This document shows, one piece after another, positions 13,790 to 21,232 of a stretch of DNA of 21,232 bases. The first letter of the stretch is position 1, and each line of letters opens with the position of its first letter. The DNA comes from JBJXHN01 sp046233135 (GTDB taxonomy: Bacteria; Pseudomonadota; Alphaproteobacteria; Rhodospirillales; Rhodospirillaceae), in contig JBJXHN010000015.1 of assembly GCA_046233135.1 (NCBI GenBank), positions 1-21,232 on the forward strand, in the 5' to 3' direction. The notes under the pieces are model-generated. The model did not search any database. It was not told where the DNA came from and saw only the letters and a program-made list of their open reading frames with translations. The translations under genes were made by a program, and so were the position numbers.

Positions 13790-14910
13790 GACAGGGTCCG
13801 CAGCGTGGCGCGCAGGCCGTCCACAACCCGCTGCACGTCGTTCCGGTCAAGGTTGGGGTGGGTGGGAAGGTTGATCAGCCGGCCGCAAACGGCTTCAGCA
13901 CCGGGTAAGGTCACCTGCCCTTCCGGACGGGCGGCATAGACCGGCTGCTGGTGGCACAGCGGTTCGTACATCCAGGTGATCCGCACCCCGTGATCCCGGG
14001 CCATGCGGGTCTGCAGCTCCCCGCGGTCCGGCGTGTCGTTCAGCAGCAGCGCATAGCGCCAGTAGACATGTCCCTCTCGCGGGGCGGGGTCGATCAGCGT
14101 CAGCCCGGCTTCATCGCACAAGGCCTCTCTGTAAAACGCCGCATGCGCCCGGCGGCAGGCCAGGTTTTCCCGCAGGCGGTCGAGCTGGGCCAGGCCGATC
14201 GCCGCCGGAATCTCGGCCAGCCGGTAGTTGTTTCCGGCGGCCGAAAAGGCACCGGTCCGGTCCCGCCCATGGTCGCGCAGACAGCGCAGGCGCTCCGCCA
14301 GGGCCGGGTCCCGTGTGGTGATGACGCCCCCTTCGCCCGTGGTCAGGATCTTGGTGGCATAGAAACTGAAGCAGCCGGCAACGCCGATCCCCCCTGCCCA
14401 GACCGGCCCGGCAGAGGCCCCATGGGCATGGGCCGCGTCTTCCAGCAGCAGAAGATTCCGCTCGGCACAGAACGCCTGGATGGCTGGAATCTCCGGGGAC
14501 ATCAGGCCGAACATATGGACCAGAAGGACCGCCCGGGTCCGGGGGGTCACGCAGGCTTCCAGGCTGCTCACCGAGACCGACAGGGTGGCGGGATCGATAT
14601 CGGCGAACACGGGAACCCCGCCGGCCCGCACCACCGCATTGGCCGTGGCCACGAACGTTTCCGTCGGGACGATGACCTCGGATCCGGCGATATCCAGGGC
14701 CTCCAGAAGCAGCTCCAGGGCCACCCCGCCGGAGGATACCGCGACGGCGTCCGCCACCCCCGCCATATCGGCGCAGGCCTTTTCAAAATCCGCCACATAG
14801 GGACCCTGGGTGAAGACGCCGGAGTCCAGTATCCCGCCGATGCGCGTCATCAGGACGTCCCGGTCTTCTTTGGGAATCCAGGGCCTGGCGCCCACAATCG
14901 GCGGACTCAT
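13786..14910 (-). CDS. DegT/DnrJ/EryC1/StrS sugar aminotransferase (first copy by position)
   Basis: The 374-residue product is a PLP-dependent sugar aminotransferase. LLEDAAHAHGA (155-165) supplies the Asp that holds the pyridine ring, and the Schiff-base Lys187 lies in FSFYATKILTTGEGG (181-195). These enzymes turn a keto sugar into an amino sugar with glutamate as donor. It is linked by ATGA overlaps to the WbqC gene before it and the SDR gene after it. A keto-forming partner could be either SDR or the Gfo/Idh/MocA protein of the same operon. A second, clearly different DegT aminotransferase at 18734-19900 implies two amino groups or two sugars. Confidence 0.93.
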   Translation of the reverse strand: MSPPIVGARPWIPKEDRDVLMTRIGGILDSGVFTQGPYVADFEKACADMAGVADAVAVSSGGVALELLLEALDIAGSEVIVPTETFVATANAVVRAGGVPVFADIDPATLSVSVSSLEACVTPRTRAVLLVHMFGLMSPEIPAIQAFCAERNLLLLEDAAHAHGASAGPVWAGGIGVAGCFSFYATKILTTGEGGVITTRDPALAERLRCLRDHGRDRTGAFSAAGNNYRLAEIPAAIGLAQLDRLRENLACRRAHAAFYREALCDEAGLTLIDPAPREGHVYWRYALLLNDTPDRGELQTRMARDHGVRITWMYEPLCHQQPVYAARPEGQVTLPGAEAVCGRLINLPTHPNLDRNDVQRVVDGLRATLRTLS

Positions 14911-15626
14911 GGTGCGGTCTCCTCGCGCGGGACAGGGGCAAAGGGCGGGCGGCCGGGACCCTGTGTCAGCAGGTAGTCCAGAGCGCTCAACCCTTTTTCG
15001 AAGGGGCCGTTGAGCTGGGAATAGGGGATGTGGCTGTATGCCAGTTCCTTCAGGGCGATCCCCTCGGCCTGGAAGATCCCGGGGGGATGGTAGTCCTCTG
15101 TCCCCGGTTTGACGATGAAATGCGTGCCGCCCAGGGTATGGCAGATATCGATCAGCTTTTCATTCTGCCGGCGGACCCCGCCCAGGGCGCTGGACCACAT
15201 CAGCGGTGCCGTCATCCCCAGCTCCCGCCCCAGGAAGGCAATGAACGGAAAGATCCACTCCAGGAGCGTATCCCCGGATCGCACCTGATGGTACAGGTCG
15301 TGAATGTCCGCCTCGTATCTCGACCAGTACGCCGCCTTGGAATAGGCCTGGGCGATGCCGGACCAATGCTTTTTGACCCAGGGCACGCTCATATTCACTT
15401 TGATGTCTTTTATGAGGGCGTGAGAACTGCCTTTGTAAATGACAGGGATGGTCAGAAGTTGGCGGCCGTTCTTGACCTTGATGGCGTTTCTGTTGAAAAA
15501 AGAATTCTTGGAATATTCGACATCATCCAACAGCACAAACACATCACTGGCCGCCCAGCGCTCAAAAAAGGGCAGCCAGGGCAGGTAGGTGGGCTGGACA
15601 ATCCCGATGGCCTTTCCGTGCGTCAT
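14907..15626 (-). CDS. WbqC-like family protein
   Basis: The 239-residue product matches the WbqC-like family, found in O-antigen and glycan clusters. Its hallmark N-terminus GIVQPTYLPWLPFFERW (8-24) is followed by SDVFVLLDDVEYSKNSFFNR (27-46). The biochemical activity is not well defined; roles in amino-sugar acylation or amino-acid attachment have been proposed for the family. ATG at 15626 is the ATGA overlap with the methyltransferase stop and places the conserved motif at the N-terminus; the longer frame starting near 15674 lies inside the previous gene. The downstream aminotransferase may provide the amine on which it acts, which is inference. Confidence 0.88.
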   Translation of the reverse strand: MTHGKAIGIVQPTYLPWLPFFERWAASDVFVLLDDVEYSKNSFFNRNAIKVKNGRQLLTIPVIYKGSSHALIKDIKVNMSVPWVKKHWSGIAQAYSKAAYWSRYEADIHDLYHQVRSGDTLLEWIFPFIAFLGRELGMTAPLMWSSALGGVRRQNEKLIDICHTLGGTHFIVKPGTEDYHPPGIFQAEGIALKELAYSHIPYSQLNGPFEKGLSALDYLLTQGPGRPPFAPVPREETAP

Positions 15627-16513
15627 CGGGCTGCGGGCCTGAGCACCATGGTAAAGGCCCGGCCGATACCGCACCGGGCTTGCGCCTGACCGAGGGCATG
15701 AAAGGCTTCCAGTCCCCTTTTCGCAAGCAGGGCCGTCAATCGGACCCGGGCCGAATGCGCGGCGCGCCCGGCGTCCGGCGTCCTGACATAGTTCGACCCC
15801 GGGTGAAACAAGTAAAACTCAATGGGAAAGTCGCTGTATACATCACAGACATCAAGTCCGCACTCTTCAGCGAACTTGATTCCCATTTCAATGTTAAAAT
15901 AATGCAGATGCTGGGGGGGGCAGAACCAGTATTCCTTATCGATATCGCCAGATTCCAGGGCAGAATGCTGGATGTCGCTTTCATCATTGGGCAGCGTTAC
16001 GCTGACAAGCCCGCCTTCTTTTAGAAGGCCAACAATATCCTGTAGGATTTCCCGGGGGTCCCGGACATGCTCCAACACATTTTGAAGAACAATAGCCGAA
16101 AAGGTTTCCCCTTTTCTTTTCAGGGCCTTCAATTCTTCGTAGGCGTCGCCGATAATGACAAACGGGAGCAGTTCCGGGTGAAAGGAAGACAGGGCATAGG
16201 AAGAAAGATCAATGCCCCGGATGCCCCAGCCTTTCCGCTGTGCTGCCGCCAGTCCGAACCCTTCCCCGAACCCCACTTCCAGAAAAGCGTGGTCTTTTGT
16301 GGGCGTTTGTTCAACCTGCTGCAGAGCATAAATCATCTGCTCGGCGAGCAGTTGCTTGTATTTCAGCTCTTCTTCACTGTATTGCTTCTGGTAGGTCGCG
16401 GATGAGCGCTCCTGATAATACTGGTGCGCATAGAATTCTTTCAGCTCCTCTTCATCCGGAAGAGGAGATGCCTGGAAATGACCATCGGGCGTACGCTGTT
16501 TCGTGTAGCTCAT
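15623..16513 (-). CDS. SAM-dependent methyltransferase (Methyltransf_23-like)
   Basis: The 296-residue product contains the class I methyltransferase core: FLEVGFGEGFGLAA (77-90) binds SAM, RGIDLSS is the acidic strand end, and LQNVLEHVRDP is the conserved region around the active site. The N-terminal tail (HFQASPLPDEEELKEFYAHQ) is like that of methyltransferases that follow glycosyltransferases, without zinc cysteines. It probably methylates a sugar hydroxyl or amine. ATGA overlaps join it to the oxidoreductase upstream and the WbqC-like gene downstream. It differs from the terminal Cys4 methyltransferase, so the final glycan may carry two methylations. Confidence 0.88.
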   Translation of the reverse strand: MSYTKQRTPDGHFQASPLPDEEELKEFYAHQYYQERSSATYQKQYSEEELKYKQLLAEQMIYALQQVEQTPTKDHAFLEVGFGEGFGLAAAQRKGWGIRGIDLSSYALSSFHPELLPFVIIGDAYEELKALKRKGETFSAIVLQNVLEHVRDPREILQDIVGLLKEGGLVSVTLPNDESDIQHSALESGDIDKEYWFCPPQHLHYFNIEMGIKFAEECGLDVCDVYSDFPIEFYLFHPGSNYVRTPDAGRAAHSARVRLTALLAKRGLEAFHALGQAQARCGIGRAFTMVLRPAAR

Positions 16514-17514
16514 GTCAACCGGTACCGGACTTTCTCGAACGCGCCCGTTTCACAGGACCGTTGTGCGGCCAGGCAGACATCCATGACATTGAAAACATCG
16601 CGGTCACTGACCGGAGGCTGCCGCTTTTCGCGGATCGCCTCGATGAACTCGGGCAGCAGATCCCCTTTCTGATAGCCGGGATAGGCGGAAACGATGCTCT
16701 CTTTCGAATCGCTCTGGTCGGACGTATAGACGATCCCGTCCTCATGCCGGTTTTCGAAGGCGCCTTTATCGCCAAAAACCCGAAGGGCATGAAAAAACGG
16801 ATAGGTCGGGGTCAGGGTGACGCAGACCTTTGCCAGGGTGCCGCCGGCAAAGCGCAGCAGGACAACGTTCATGTCATCGAAGGGATAGCCCGTTCCCCGG
16901 GTTGCCTTGCGCCCGCCCATCGCCGCGACGTCCACCACCTCTTCTTCGGCGAGCCAGCGAACCAGGTCGATCAGATGAATGCCTCCGCCAAAAATCGGGG
17001 AATAAAAAGATATTCTTCCACGCCAGCCATTCACAATCTTCTCGGATACATTGTGAATATAGTCACCTTCCAAGTAATACAACTTGCCGAATGATCCGCT
17101 TTTTATTCTTTCTTTTATTTCCATGAAGCGGGGGCTTCGGCGCAGGATCAAGTTCGAGGAGATGAGGCAGCCGCTTTTGATGTATGCCTTGGCCAGATCA
17201 TCCGCCTGTCCGGCCGTTACAGCCAGGGGCTTTTCCACCATGACATGCTTCTTGTGCTCCAGGGCAGAAATGACCTGCTCCGCATGCACATCATCGTATG
17301 TGCATATGGAGACAACATCGATCTCCTTGTCTTCCGTTATTTTCCTGTAATCAGAAAATCTGTTCTCAATATTATATTTTGAGCCGACGCTACCAAGTTT
17401 TTCTGCATCGATATCACAGATTGATTTCACCCGGCAGTCGGGAATGGCCATATAGGATTTCAGGTGCTGTTCCCCGACACCCAGGCCAACCACGCCAACT
17501 GTCAGGTTTGTCAT
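16510..17514 (-). CDS. Gfo/Idh/MocA-family sugar oxidoreductase
   Basis: The 334-residue product has an N-terminal Rossmann motif VGVVGLGVGEQH (6-17) and the family's VMVEKPLAV (91-99) with catalytic Lys95. GGGIHLIDLVRW (177-188) supplies the conserved His180 and Asp183 of the C-terminal alpha/beta domain. Family members oxidise sugar hydroxyls with NAD(P); in WbpB/WlbA pathways they make 3-keto sugars that a DegT aminotransferase then aminates. Two such aminotransferases are in this operon, so the pairing is plausible. ATG at 17514 is preferred because AAGG lies about nine bases upstream. It overlaps the following methyltransferase gene by ATGA. Confidence 0.92.
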   Translation of the reverse strand: MTNLTVGVVGLGVGEQHLKSYMAIPDCRVKSICDIDAEKLGSVGSKYNIENRFSDYRKITEDKEIDVVSICTYDDVHAEQVISALEHKKHVMVEKPLAVTAGQADDLAKAYIKSGCLISSNLILRRSPRFMEIKERIKSGSFGKLYYLEGDYIHNVSEKIVNGWRGRISFYSPIFGGGIHLIDLVRWLAEEEVVDVAAMGGRKATRGTGYPFDDMNVVLLRFAGGTLAKVCVTLTPTYPFFHALRVFGDKGAFENRHEDGIVYTSDQSDSKESIVSAYPGYQKGDLLPEFIEAIREKRQPPVSDRDVFNVMDVCLAAQRSCETGAFEKVRYRLT

Positions 17515-17587
17515 TCCATATATCCTTGTGCGTCGCCCCAAACGGAGGCTATGGCCAGAGTCTGGACATCAGATGAACAGACACGAT

Positions 17588-17623
17588 CCCGGACGCCGGC
17601 CCGGACGCCGGCCCGGACGCTGG
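17588..17623. repeat. Three tandem 12-bp GC repeats in the longest intergenic gap of the operon
   Basis: CCCGGACGCCGG occurs at 17588-17599 and 17600-17611, and again with one change at 17612-17623. It lies in the 129-base gap between the SDR stop and the oxidoreductase gene. The GC-rich tract may form stems and weaken read-through, but there is no T-run. Confidence 0.8.
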
Positions 17624-17643
17624 CCGGTGTGACCCGAACACCA

Positions 17644-18705
17644 TCACGCTTTGATGCTGTTCCAGCGGTCCAGGTACCATTGGCAGTACTGCCGGTATCC
17701 CTCCTCCAAGGTCCAGGACGGGGTGAAGCCCAGTTTTTCCCGGGCCCTGTCGATGGACAGAGTTCCGCGAACCGGCTTGCTCATCACCCGGGGCCGGTCT
17801 TCCATGACTGTGCCCGGGACGACGCTGGCGACCACCGCCGCCAGATCCGCGATGGTGCGCGCGTTTCCGAATGTCAGATTGAACGTGCTGCTGTGTTCGG
17901 GTCCTTCGTGCACGGCCAGCGCCCGGACCATGCCATTGACGAGATCGTGGATGTAGGTGAAATCCAAACGCCCGTCCCCCCCGCCTTCCAGCAGGAGCGG
18001 CTTGCCGACCAGGGCGTTTTCTATGAAAACCTGGGAGACCCGCCGGCTGATGCAGCGTTCTCCATACAGCGCACTGGGGCGGATCACCGTCGTCCCCAGA
18101 CCGTAGGAGTCCCGATAGGTCCGGACCAGGCGTTCCCCCATGTACTTGCTGTTGGCGTAAATGCCGGAAGGCTGCGGCCGGACGGTCTCGTCCACTTCTG
18201 CAGTTTCAAAATCGCCGTAAACCGTACTGGAACTCAGGAACATGATCTGCTTTGTGATATTCGAATTCGTCCGCATCCATTCCAGCGTGTTGCGCAATGT
18301 CAGGAGCGTAAGATCAAAGGTGACATCGGGCATTTTCGCGGCCGTCACGGCGCTGGCGATCCCGGCCAGCTGAACGATTTTATGGGGCGCAAAGTTGTTC
18401 AGCACCCGGTTGAGGTCGATGTAGTGCCGGGCGTCACAGTTCTCCAGCATGACGCCCGCTTCCCGCATCATATAGAAGCGGTCAAGCAGAAAACTTTGAT
18501 AAACGGCCCGTTGCCGTGGCTCTCTGTCGGTGTTGTAAACATTTTCAATAAGACTGTTGACCATCAGGTTATCGATAACCAGGACGGTGGCCCCAACCCG
18601 GGCCAGTTCCAGGGCCAGATTGTGGCCGATGAAGCCTGCTCCGCCAACCAGCGCAACGCGGCAGTCCTTTAGGTTCTTGACCAGATCATCATAGTTAAGA
18701 GTCAT
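17644..18705 (-). CDS. NAD-dependent sugar epimerase (extended SDR, GalE-like)
   Basis: The 353-residue product is an extended SDR. VGGAGFIGHN (20-29) binds NAD, FLSSSTVYG (156-164) provides the Ser/Thr, and Y183-A-N-S-K187 the catalytic Tyr and Lys. Compared with the usual YxxxK context (YGxSK) one residue differs but the catalytic pair is kept. The pattern resembles UDP-sugar 4-epimerases and CDP/dTDP-sugar epimerases; no feature points to a 4,6-dehydratase. It follows the second DegT aminotransferase by 28 bases and probably belongs to the same transcript. ATG at 18705 has GGGAG somewhat far upstream. The sugar is unknown. Confidence 0.9.
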   Translation of the reverse strand: MTLNYDDLVKNLKDCRVALVGGAGFIGHNLALELARVGATVLVIDNLMVNSLIENVYNTDREPRQRAVYQSFLLDRFYMMREAGVMLENCDARHYIDLNRVLNNFAPHKIVQLAGIASAVTAAKMPDVTFDLTLLTLRNTLEWMRTNSNITKQIMFLSSSTVYGDFETAEVDETVRPQPSGIYANSKYMGERLVRTYRDSYGLGTTVIRPSALYGERCISRRVSQVFIENALVGKPLLLEGGGDGRLDFTYIHDLVNGMVRALAVHEGPEHSSTFNLTFGNARTIADLAAVVASVVPGTVMEDRPRVMSKPVRGTLSIDRAREKLGFTPSWTLEEGYRQYCQWYLDRWNSIKA

Positions 18706-18733
18706 CGTTTCTTGAGTCTCCCAAAGAACAAAG

Positions 18734-19900
18734 CTATCCGTGCCGGGCGGAATATATTGCGCTTTTCATGGCATCGCCGATGCGCTCCATGTCCGCTTCA
18801 TCAAGGTGGGGACCGACCGGCAAGGAAATGGTTTGCGCTGCAATCCATTCCGCCGTTTCGAACTGTCCGCACTGGTAGCCGTACTTTTCTCTGTAATAGC
18901 TGAATAAGGGCACAGCAGACGGATAGTGGACACTCGTCCCAATTCCCTGGGCATTCAACGCTTGAGCCACAACATCCCGGTCTATCGATCCATCCTTGGG
19001 AAGAATGGCGTTGATACAGTAGTTGGAGGAAACGGCTTTGCCCTTTTCCGGAGCAAAAACCGTGAGTTCTTCGATATCCGCGAGGCAGGCCCGGAGGCGG
19101 CGCGCATTGGCGGCCCGCCGGGCCTGGAAGCCGTCCAGCTTGCCCAGCTGCGCCAGGCCGACGGCGGCTTCCACTTCACTCATGCGGTAGTTGAACCCCA
19201 GGGCGGTGACATCATACAGGCCGGGCTTCACCCGGGCGCCAAGCCCGCGATCATAGCCGAACGCCCGGCGTTGACGGATATTGGCGGCAAGGGTGGCATC
19301 GTTGGTGGTGACCATTCCCCCCTCGATGCTGGTCATATGCTTGACCGGATAAAAGGAGAAGCTGCCACCGGCCGCCAGTCCCCCCGCCTTGCGGCCGTCG
19401 TAGGCGGCATCGATCGCCAGGGCACAATCTTCGTAGACGGGAAAACCGCCCTTGGCGGCACATTGACCGATGCGGTCCATGTCACAGGGCAGGCCCAGGT
19501 AATGGACGACGATGGCGGCAGACAGGGCGCCGGCCACGGCTTCAAGACCGTCCGGATCGATATTGCCGGTATCGGGTTCCACATCGACGAACACAGGTTC
19601 TGCCCCGACCAGCTCCACGGCGTGGGCGGTTGCCACATGGGTCATTGCCGGGACGGCCACCTTGTGGCCGGGTCCGATCTGTGTCGCGAACAACATGAGA
19701 TGAAGGCCGGCGGTACAGGACGAAACCGCCACAGCGTGATCCACTTGGGCGCGCTCTGCAAAAGCGGCTTCAAAAGCTCCGGTCACCTTCCCATGCACAA
19801 GCATGCCGCTTTTGAGGACGGCCCCGATCGCTTCATACTCCTGGTCATCCAGAAGCGGTTTTCCAAAAGGCAGGGAGGGAGGCAGCAGGGAGGGAGGCAT
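18734..19900 (-). CDS. DegT/DnrJ/EryC1/StrS sugar aminotransferase, first gene of the operon
   Basis: The 388-residue product is a second sugar aminotransferase, distinct from that at 13786-14910. VYEDCALAIDAAYDG (155-169) carries the PLP-binding Asp158, with Cys where Ala is common, and Lys187 in FSFYPVKHMTSIEGG (181-195) forms the Schiff base. The FSFYPVKHMT form is frequent among sugar aminotransferases of perosamine and related pathways. ATG at 19900 is preferred because the family's N-terminus starts there; the open frame extends to 20044 without protein-like content. It is the first gene of the minus-strand cargo run, so a promoter should lie in 19901-20211. Confidence 0.92.
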   Translation of the reverse strand: MPPSLLPPSLPFGKPLLDDQEYEAIGAVLKSGMLVHGKVTGAFEAAFAERAQVDHAVAVSSCTAGLHLMLFATQIGPGHKVAVPAMTHVATAHAVELVGAEPVFVDVEPDTGNIDPDGLEAVAGALSAAIVVHYLGLPCDMDRIGQCAAKGGFPVYEDCALAIDAAYDGRKAGGLAAGGSFSFYPVKHMTSIEGGMVTTNDATLAANIRQRRAFGYDRGLGARVKPGLYDVTALGFNYRMSEVEAAVGLAQLGKLDGFQARRAANARRLRACLADIEELTVFAPEKGKAVSSNYCINAILPKDGSIDRDVVAQALNAQGIGTSVHYPSAVPLFSYYREKYGYQCGQFETAEWIAAQTISLPVGPHLDEADMERIGDAMKSAIYSARHG

Positions 19901-20211
19901 ATGACGTGTTCCGTTTTCGGCGGGCGATGGCTGAAACCGGCCTAGTGCATGAGACCTTTGTTGATGCATCCGCTTTCCAAACGTCGGCTGACGCCTCCGT
20001 TCGGGTCGATGCACGAGGACCATCGCCCCCCCGGGACCCGGCATAAGCGGAGCGTAACCGCTTGATCAGCATCATTTTGGTACAAGCGCGCACGTCCGAT
20101 TCCGAGGCCGCCCCTCTGAGTGGCGGGGATCTTACCGTGCCCCTTTGGACCGGTCCATGGTTTTTCAGGCAGCCTGACGGGACGGACCGGGAGGTGACCG
20201 GCGCGCCTGCC
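19901..20211. other. Gap between par operon and glycan operon; inverted repeat but no gene
   Basis: No gene is supported. AAGCGG (20045-20050) and CCGCTT (20058-20063) form a 6-bp inverted repeat with a 7-base loop, about 145 bases upstream of the first aminotransferase. Another partial symmetry is TGCAT/ATGCA at about 19947-19969. No clear -35/-10 pair was found on the minus strand, so where the glycan operon begins transcription, or whether it is read from par, stays open. Confidence 0.4.
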
Positions 20212-20628
20212 TTACCGCCGCCGGCCGTCCATGTCTTCGTAAGCGGGGATATCCAGACCGCCGGCGCGCAGGCAGTGCAGGAAGAAGGCCTTCATGGTCA
20301 TCCCCCGCGCCCGGGCTTCGGCCTCGAAGGCGGTCTTGATGGGAGCGGGGATGTTGTTGAAGGTCCAGTTCAGGCGCGGGGCGCGCTTCAGCTGCTCCTT
20401 GCGGGCCCGCGCCGGACTGGGCAGCCCCTCCGCCAGTTCCGCCAGCTTCGCGGCCAGCGCCGCATCGTCCAGGGATGGCGCCGGCACCGCACGGGCCGCC
20501 GGAGGCGGAGGCCCGGGATCGGGAGCGGCCCGGGCCTGGGGGGAAGCCTGGGCCGGCTCCGGGGGGGCGGCCGGAGCCGGAGGAGGAGCGGGGACCGGCT
20601 CGCCCAGGTCTATGCGCAGTTTTCCCAT
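20212..20628 (-). CDS. Probable centromere-binding partner of ParA (proline-rich N-terminus, ribbon-helix-helix C-terminus)
   Basis: The 138-residue product follows parA and overlaps its end, the normal place for the partner that binds the centromere. Residues 10-52 are almost only Pro and Ala and are probably disordered. A short helix-forming segment follows (54-70). The last 50 residues look like a ribbon-helix-helix fold: a strand around 86-93 (LNWTFNNIP), then helices near 95-108 and 111-122. In ParG-type partners a flexible N-terminal tail stimulates the ATPase and the RHH dimer binds DNA; I infer the same split here. The fold is judged by eye, so the family is uncertain, but the par context is strong. 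The extreme Pro/Ala bias also creates a long shadow frame on the same strand. Confidence 0.72.
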   Translation of the reverse strand: MGKLRIDLGEPVPAPPPAPAAPPEPAQASPQARAAPDPGPPPPAARAVPAPSLDDAALAAKLAELAEGLPSPARARKEQLKRAPRLNWTFNNIPAPIKTAFEAEARARGMTMKAFFLHCLRAGGLDIPAYEDMDGRRR

Positions 20629-21232
20629 TTCTCACCCTTTCGGTAATAGTCCAGCAGGCCGGCGATCTGCAGTTCCGCCAGCACCTCGCGGAAGGCGGTG
20701 CGGGCCCCCCCGGCCGGCCCCTCGCCGGTCGAGAACATTTCCTTGAAACCGGTGCGGTGGCCGCACAGGCTCTTCAGCCGGGGAAGGCCGGCCTGGGCGA
20801 AGGAATCGAGCACGGCGGCGGTGACGTTGGTGGAGCGGTCGATATCCATCATCACCACGTGGGCCGGGACGTCGCGGCCCATGTTCATGCCCACGCTCTG
20901 GACGTGGCGGAAGGTCTTCAGGGCCCCCCGGGCATCGGTCTCCGAGGCCTTCGAGGGGATCAGCACCAGGCTGGACGCGGCGATGGCATAGACCGCCATG
21001 GCCGACTTGAAGCCCGCCGTATCCACCAGGATCACGTCGTAGGCCTCGCGGATCTGCTGCAGGGTGGGGGCCAGGCGGGTGTCGTCCTGCTCGCTGATGT
21101 AGTCCAGCGCCACCGCTCCCTTCTCCGCCCACTGGGCAAGGTTCTGCTGGGGGTCGGTATCGATCAGGGCCACCTTCGCCCCGTCGTCCACCAGGGCGGC
21201 GGCCAGGCAGGCCAGCAGGGTGGTCTTGCCCG
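20610..21232 (-). CDS. parA: ParA-family partition ATPase, remainder of the gene
   Basis: This is the larger part of the parA gene; its first codons lie beyond the window end and are found at 167-128. It includes IDTDPQ, the Walker B-like strand ILVDTAG (about residues 81-87 of the joined protein), and a C-terminal region typical of small partition ATPases. Bases 21106-21232 duplicate 1-127, so this is one gene and not two. The stop codon at 20610-20612 lies inside the next gene, which starts at 20628. The 19-base overlap suggests translational coupling of ATPase and partner, as in many par operons. Confidence 0.93.
   Translation of the reverse strand, partial: GKTTLLACLAAALVDDGAKVALIDTDPQQNLAQWAEKGAVALDYISEQDDTRLAPTLQQIREAYDVILVDTAGFKSAMAVYAIAASSLVLIPSKASETDARGALKTFRHVQSVGMNMGRDVPAHVVMMDIDRSTNVTAAVLDSFAQAGLPRLKSLCGHRTGFKEMFSTGEGPAGGARTAFREVLAELQIAGLLDYYRKGEKWENCA

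Noticed and set aside
14907..14976. Plus-strand frame of 341 codons (13951-14976) opposite the first aminotransferase
   Set aside because: Antisense shadow of a gene with intact catalytic residues; no start signal.
20165..20635. A 156-codon minus-strand frame over the par partner gene
   Set aside because: Alternative frame of the Pro/Ala-rich gene. The chosen frame ends in an RHH-like domain and starts inside the parA stop, while this one is only Ser, Gly, Pro and Arg.

Overview
The window is a complete small circular plasmid cut open inside its partition gene. Bases 1-127 are repeated exactly at 21106-21232, so the unique circle is about 21,105 bp. The backbone is GC-rich. It carries a RepA_C-type initiator with iterons, a small ParA with a ribbon-helix-helix partner, a tyrosine recombinase and a ParD antitoxin. 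I infer an alphaproteobacterial host, perhaps from the Rhodospirillales, but nothing in the sequence identifies a species. I see no relaxase, conjugation gene, intact transposase, tRNA, rRNA or CRISPR array.

Backbone (about 20212 through the junction to 3290): parA and a proline-rich partner gene overlap on the minus strand. Upstream of parA are two facing clusters of short repeats (233-437), probably the centromere. Next is the origin (541-745), with three exact DnaA boxes and four direct iterons plus one inverted iteron around an AT-rich core. repA follows on the plus strand, and two more iterons lie facing each other after it. A convergent tyrosine recombinase and an orphan parD with a clear promoter and operator complete the backbone.

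Junction region (about 3290-4090): no convincing intact gene. It holds a strong inverted repeat and a stretch that reads like a piece of a glycosyltransferase.

Cargo (4091-19900): fifteen genes for making and modifying a surface glycan. Fourteen run on the minus strand as what looks like one operon, five gene pairs of which overlap by ATGA. A TPR-sulfotransferase gene faces them at the far end. In transcription order the operon encodes a DegT aminotransferase, an SDR epimerase, a Gfo/Idh/MocA oxidoreductase, a methyltransferase, a WbqC-like protein, a second DegT aminotransferase, a second SDR, an AsnB-type amidotransferase, a PseA/WbpG-type amidotransferase, a small unknown protein, an SpsF-type cytidylyltransferase, a KpsC-like capsule protein, a NeuB-type nonulosonate synthase and a second methyltransferase.

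Working model (inference): amino and amidated NDP-sugars and a CMP-activated nonulosonic acid (legionaminic/pseudaminic type) are made, transferred, then methylated and perhaps sulfated, to decorate flagellin, LPS or capsule. Usual early steps (4,6-dehydratase, N-acetyltransferase, hydrolysing 2-epimerase) and polymer export are missing, so chromosomal genes must supply them or the pathway differs from the known ones.
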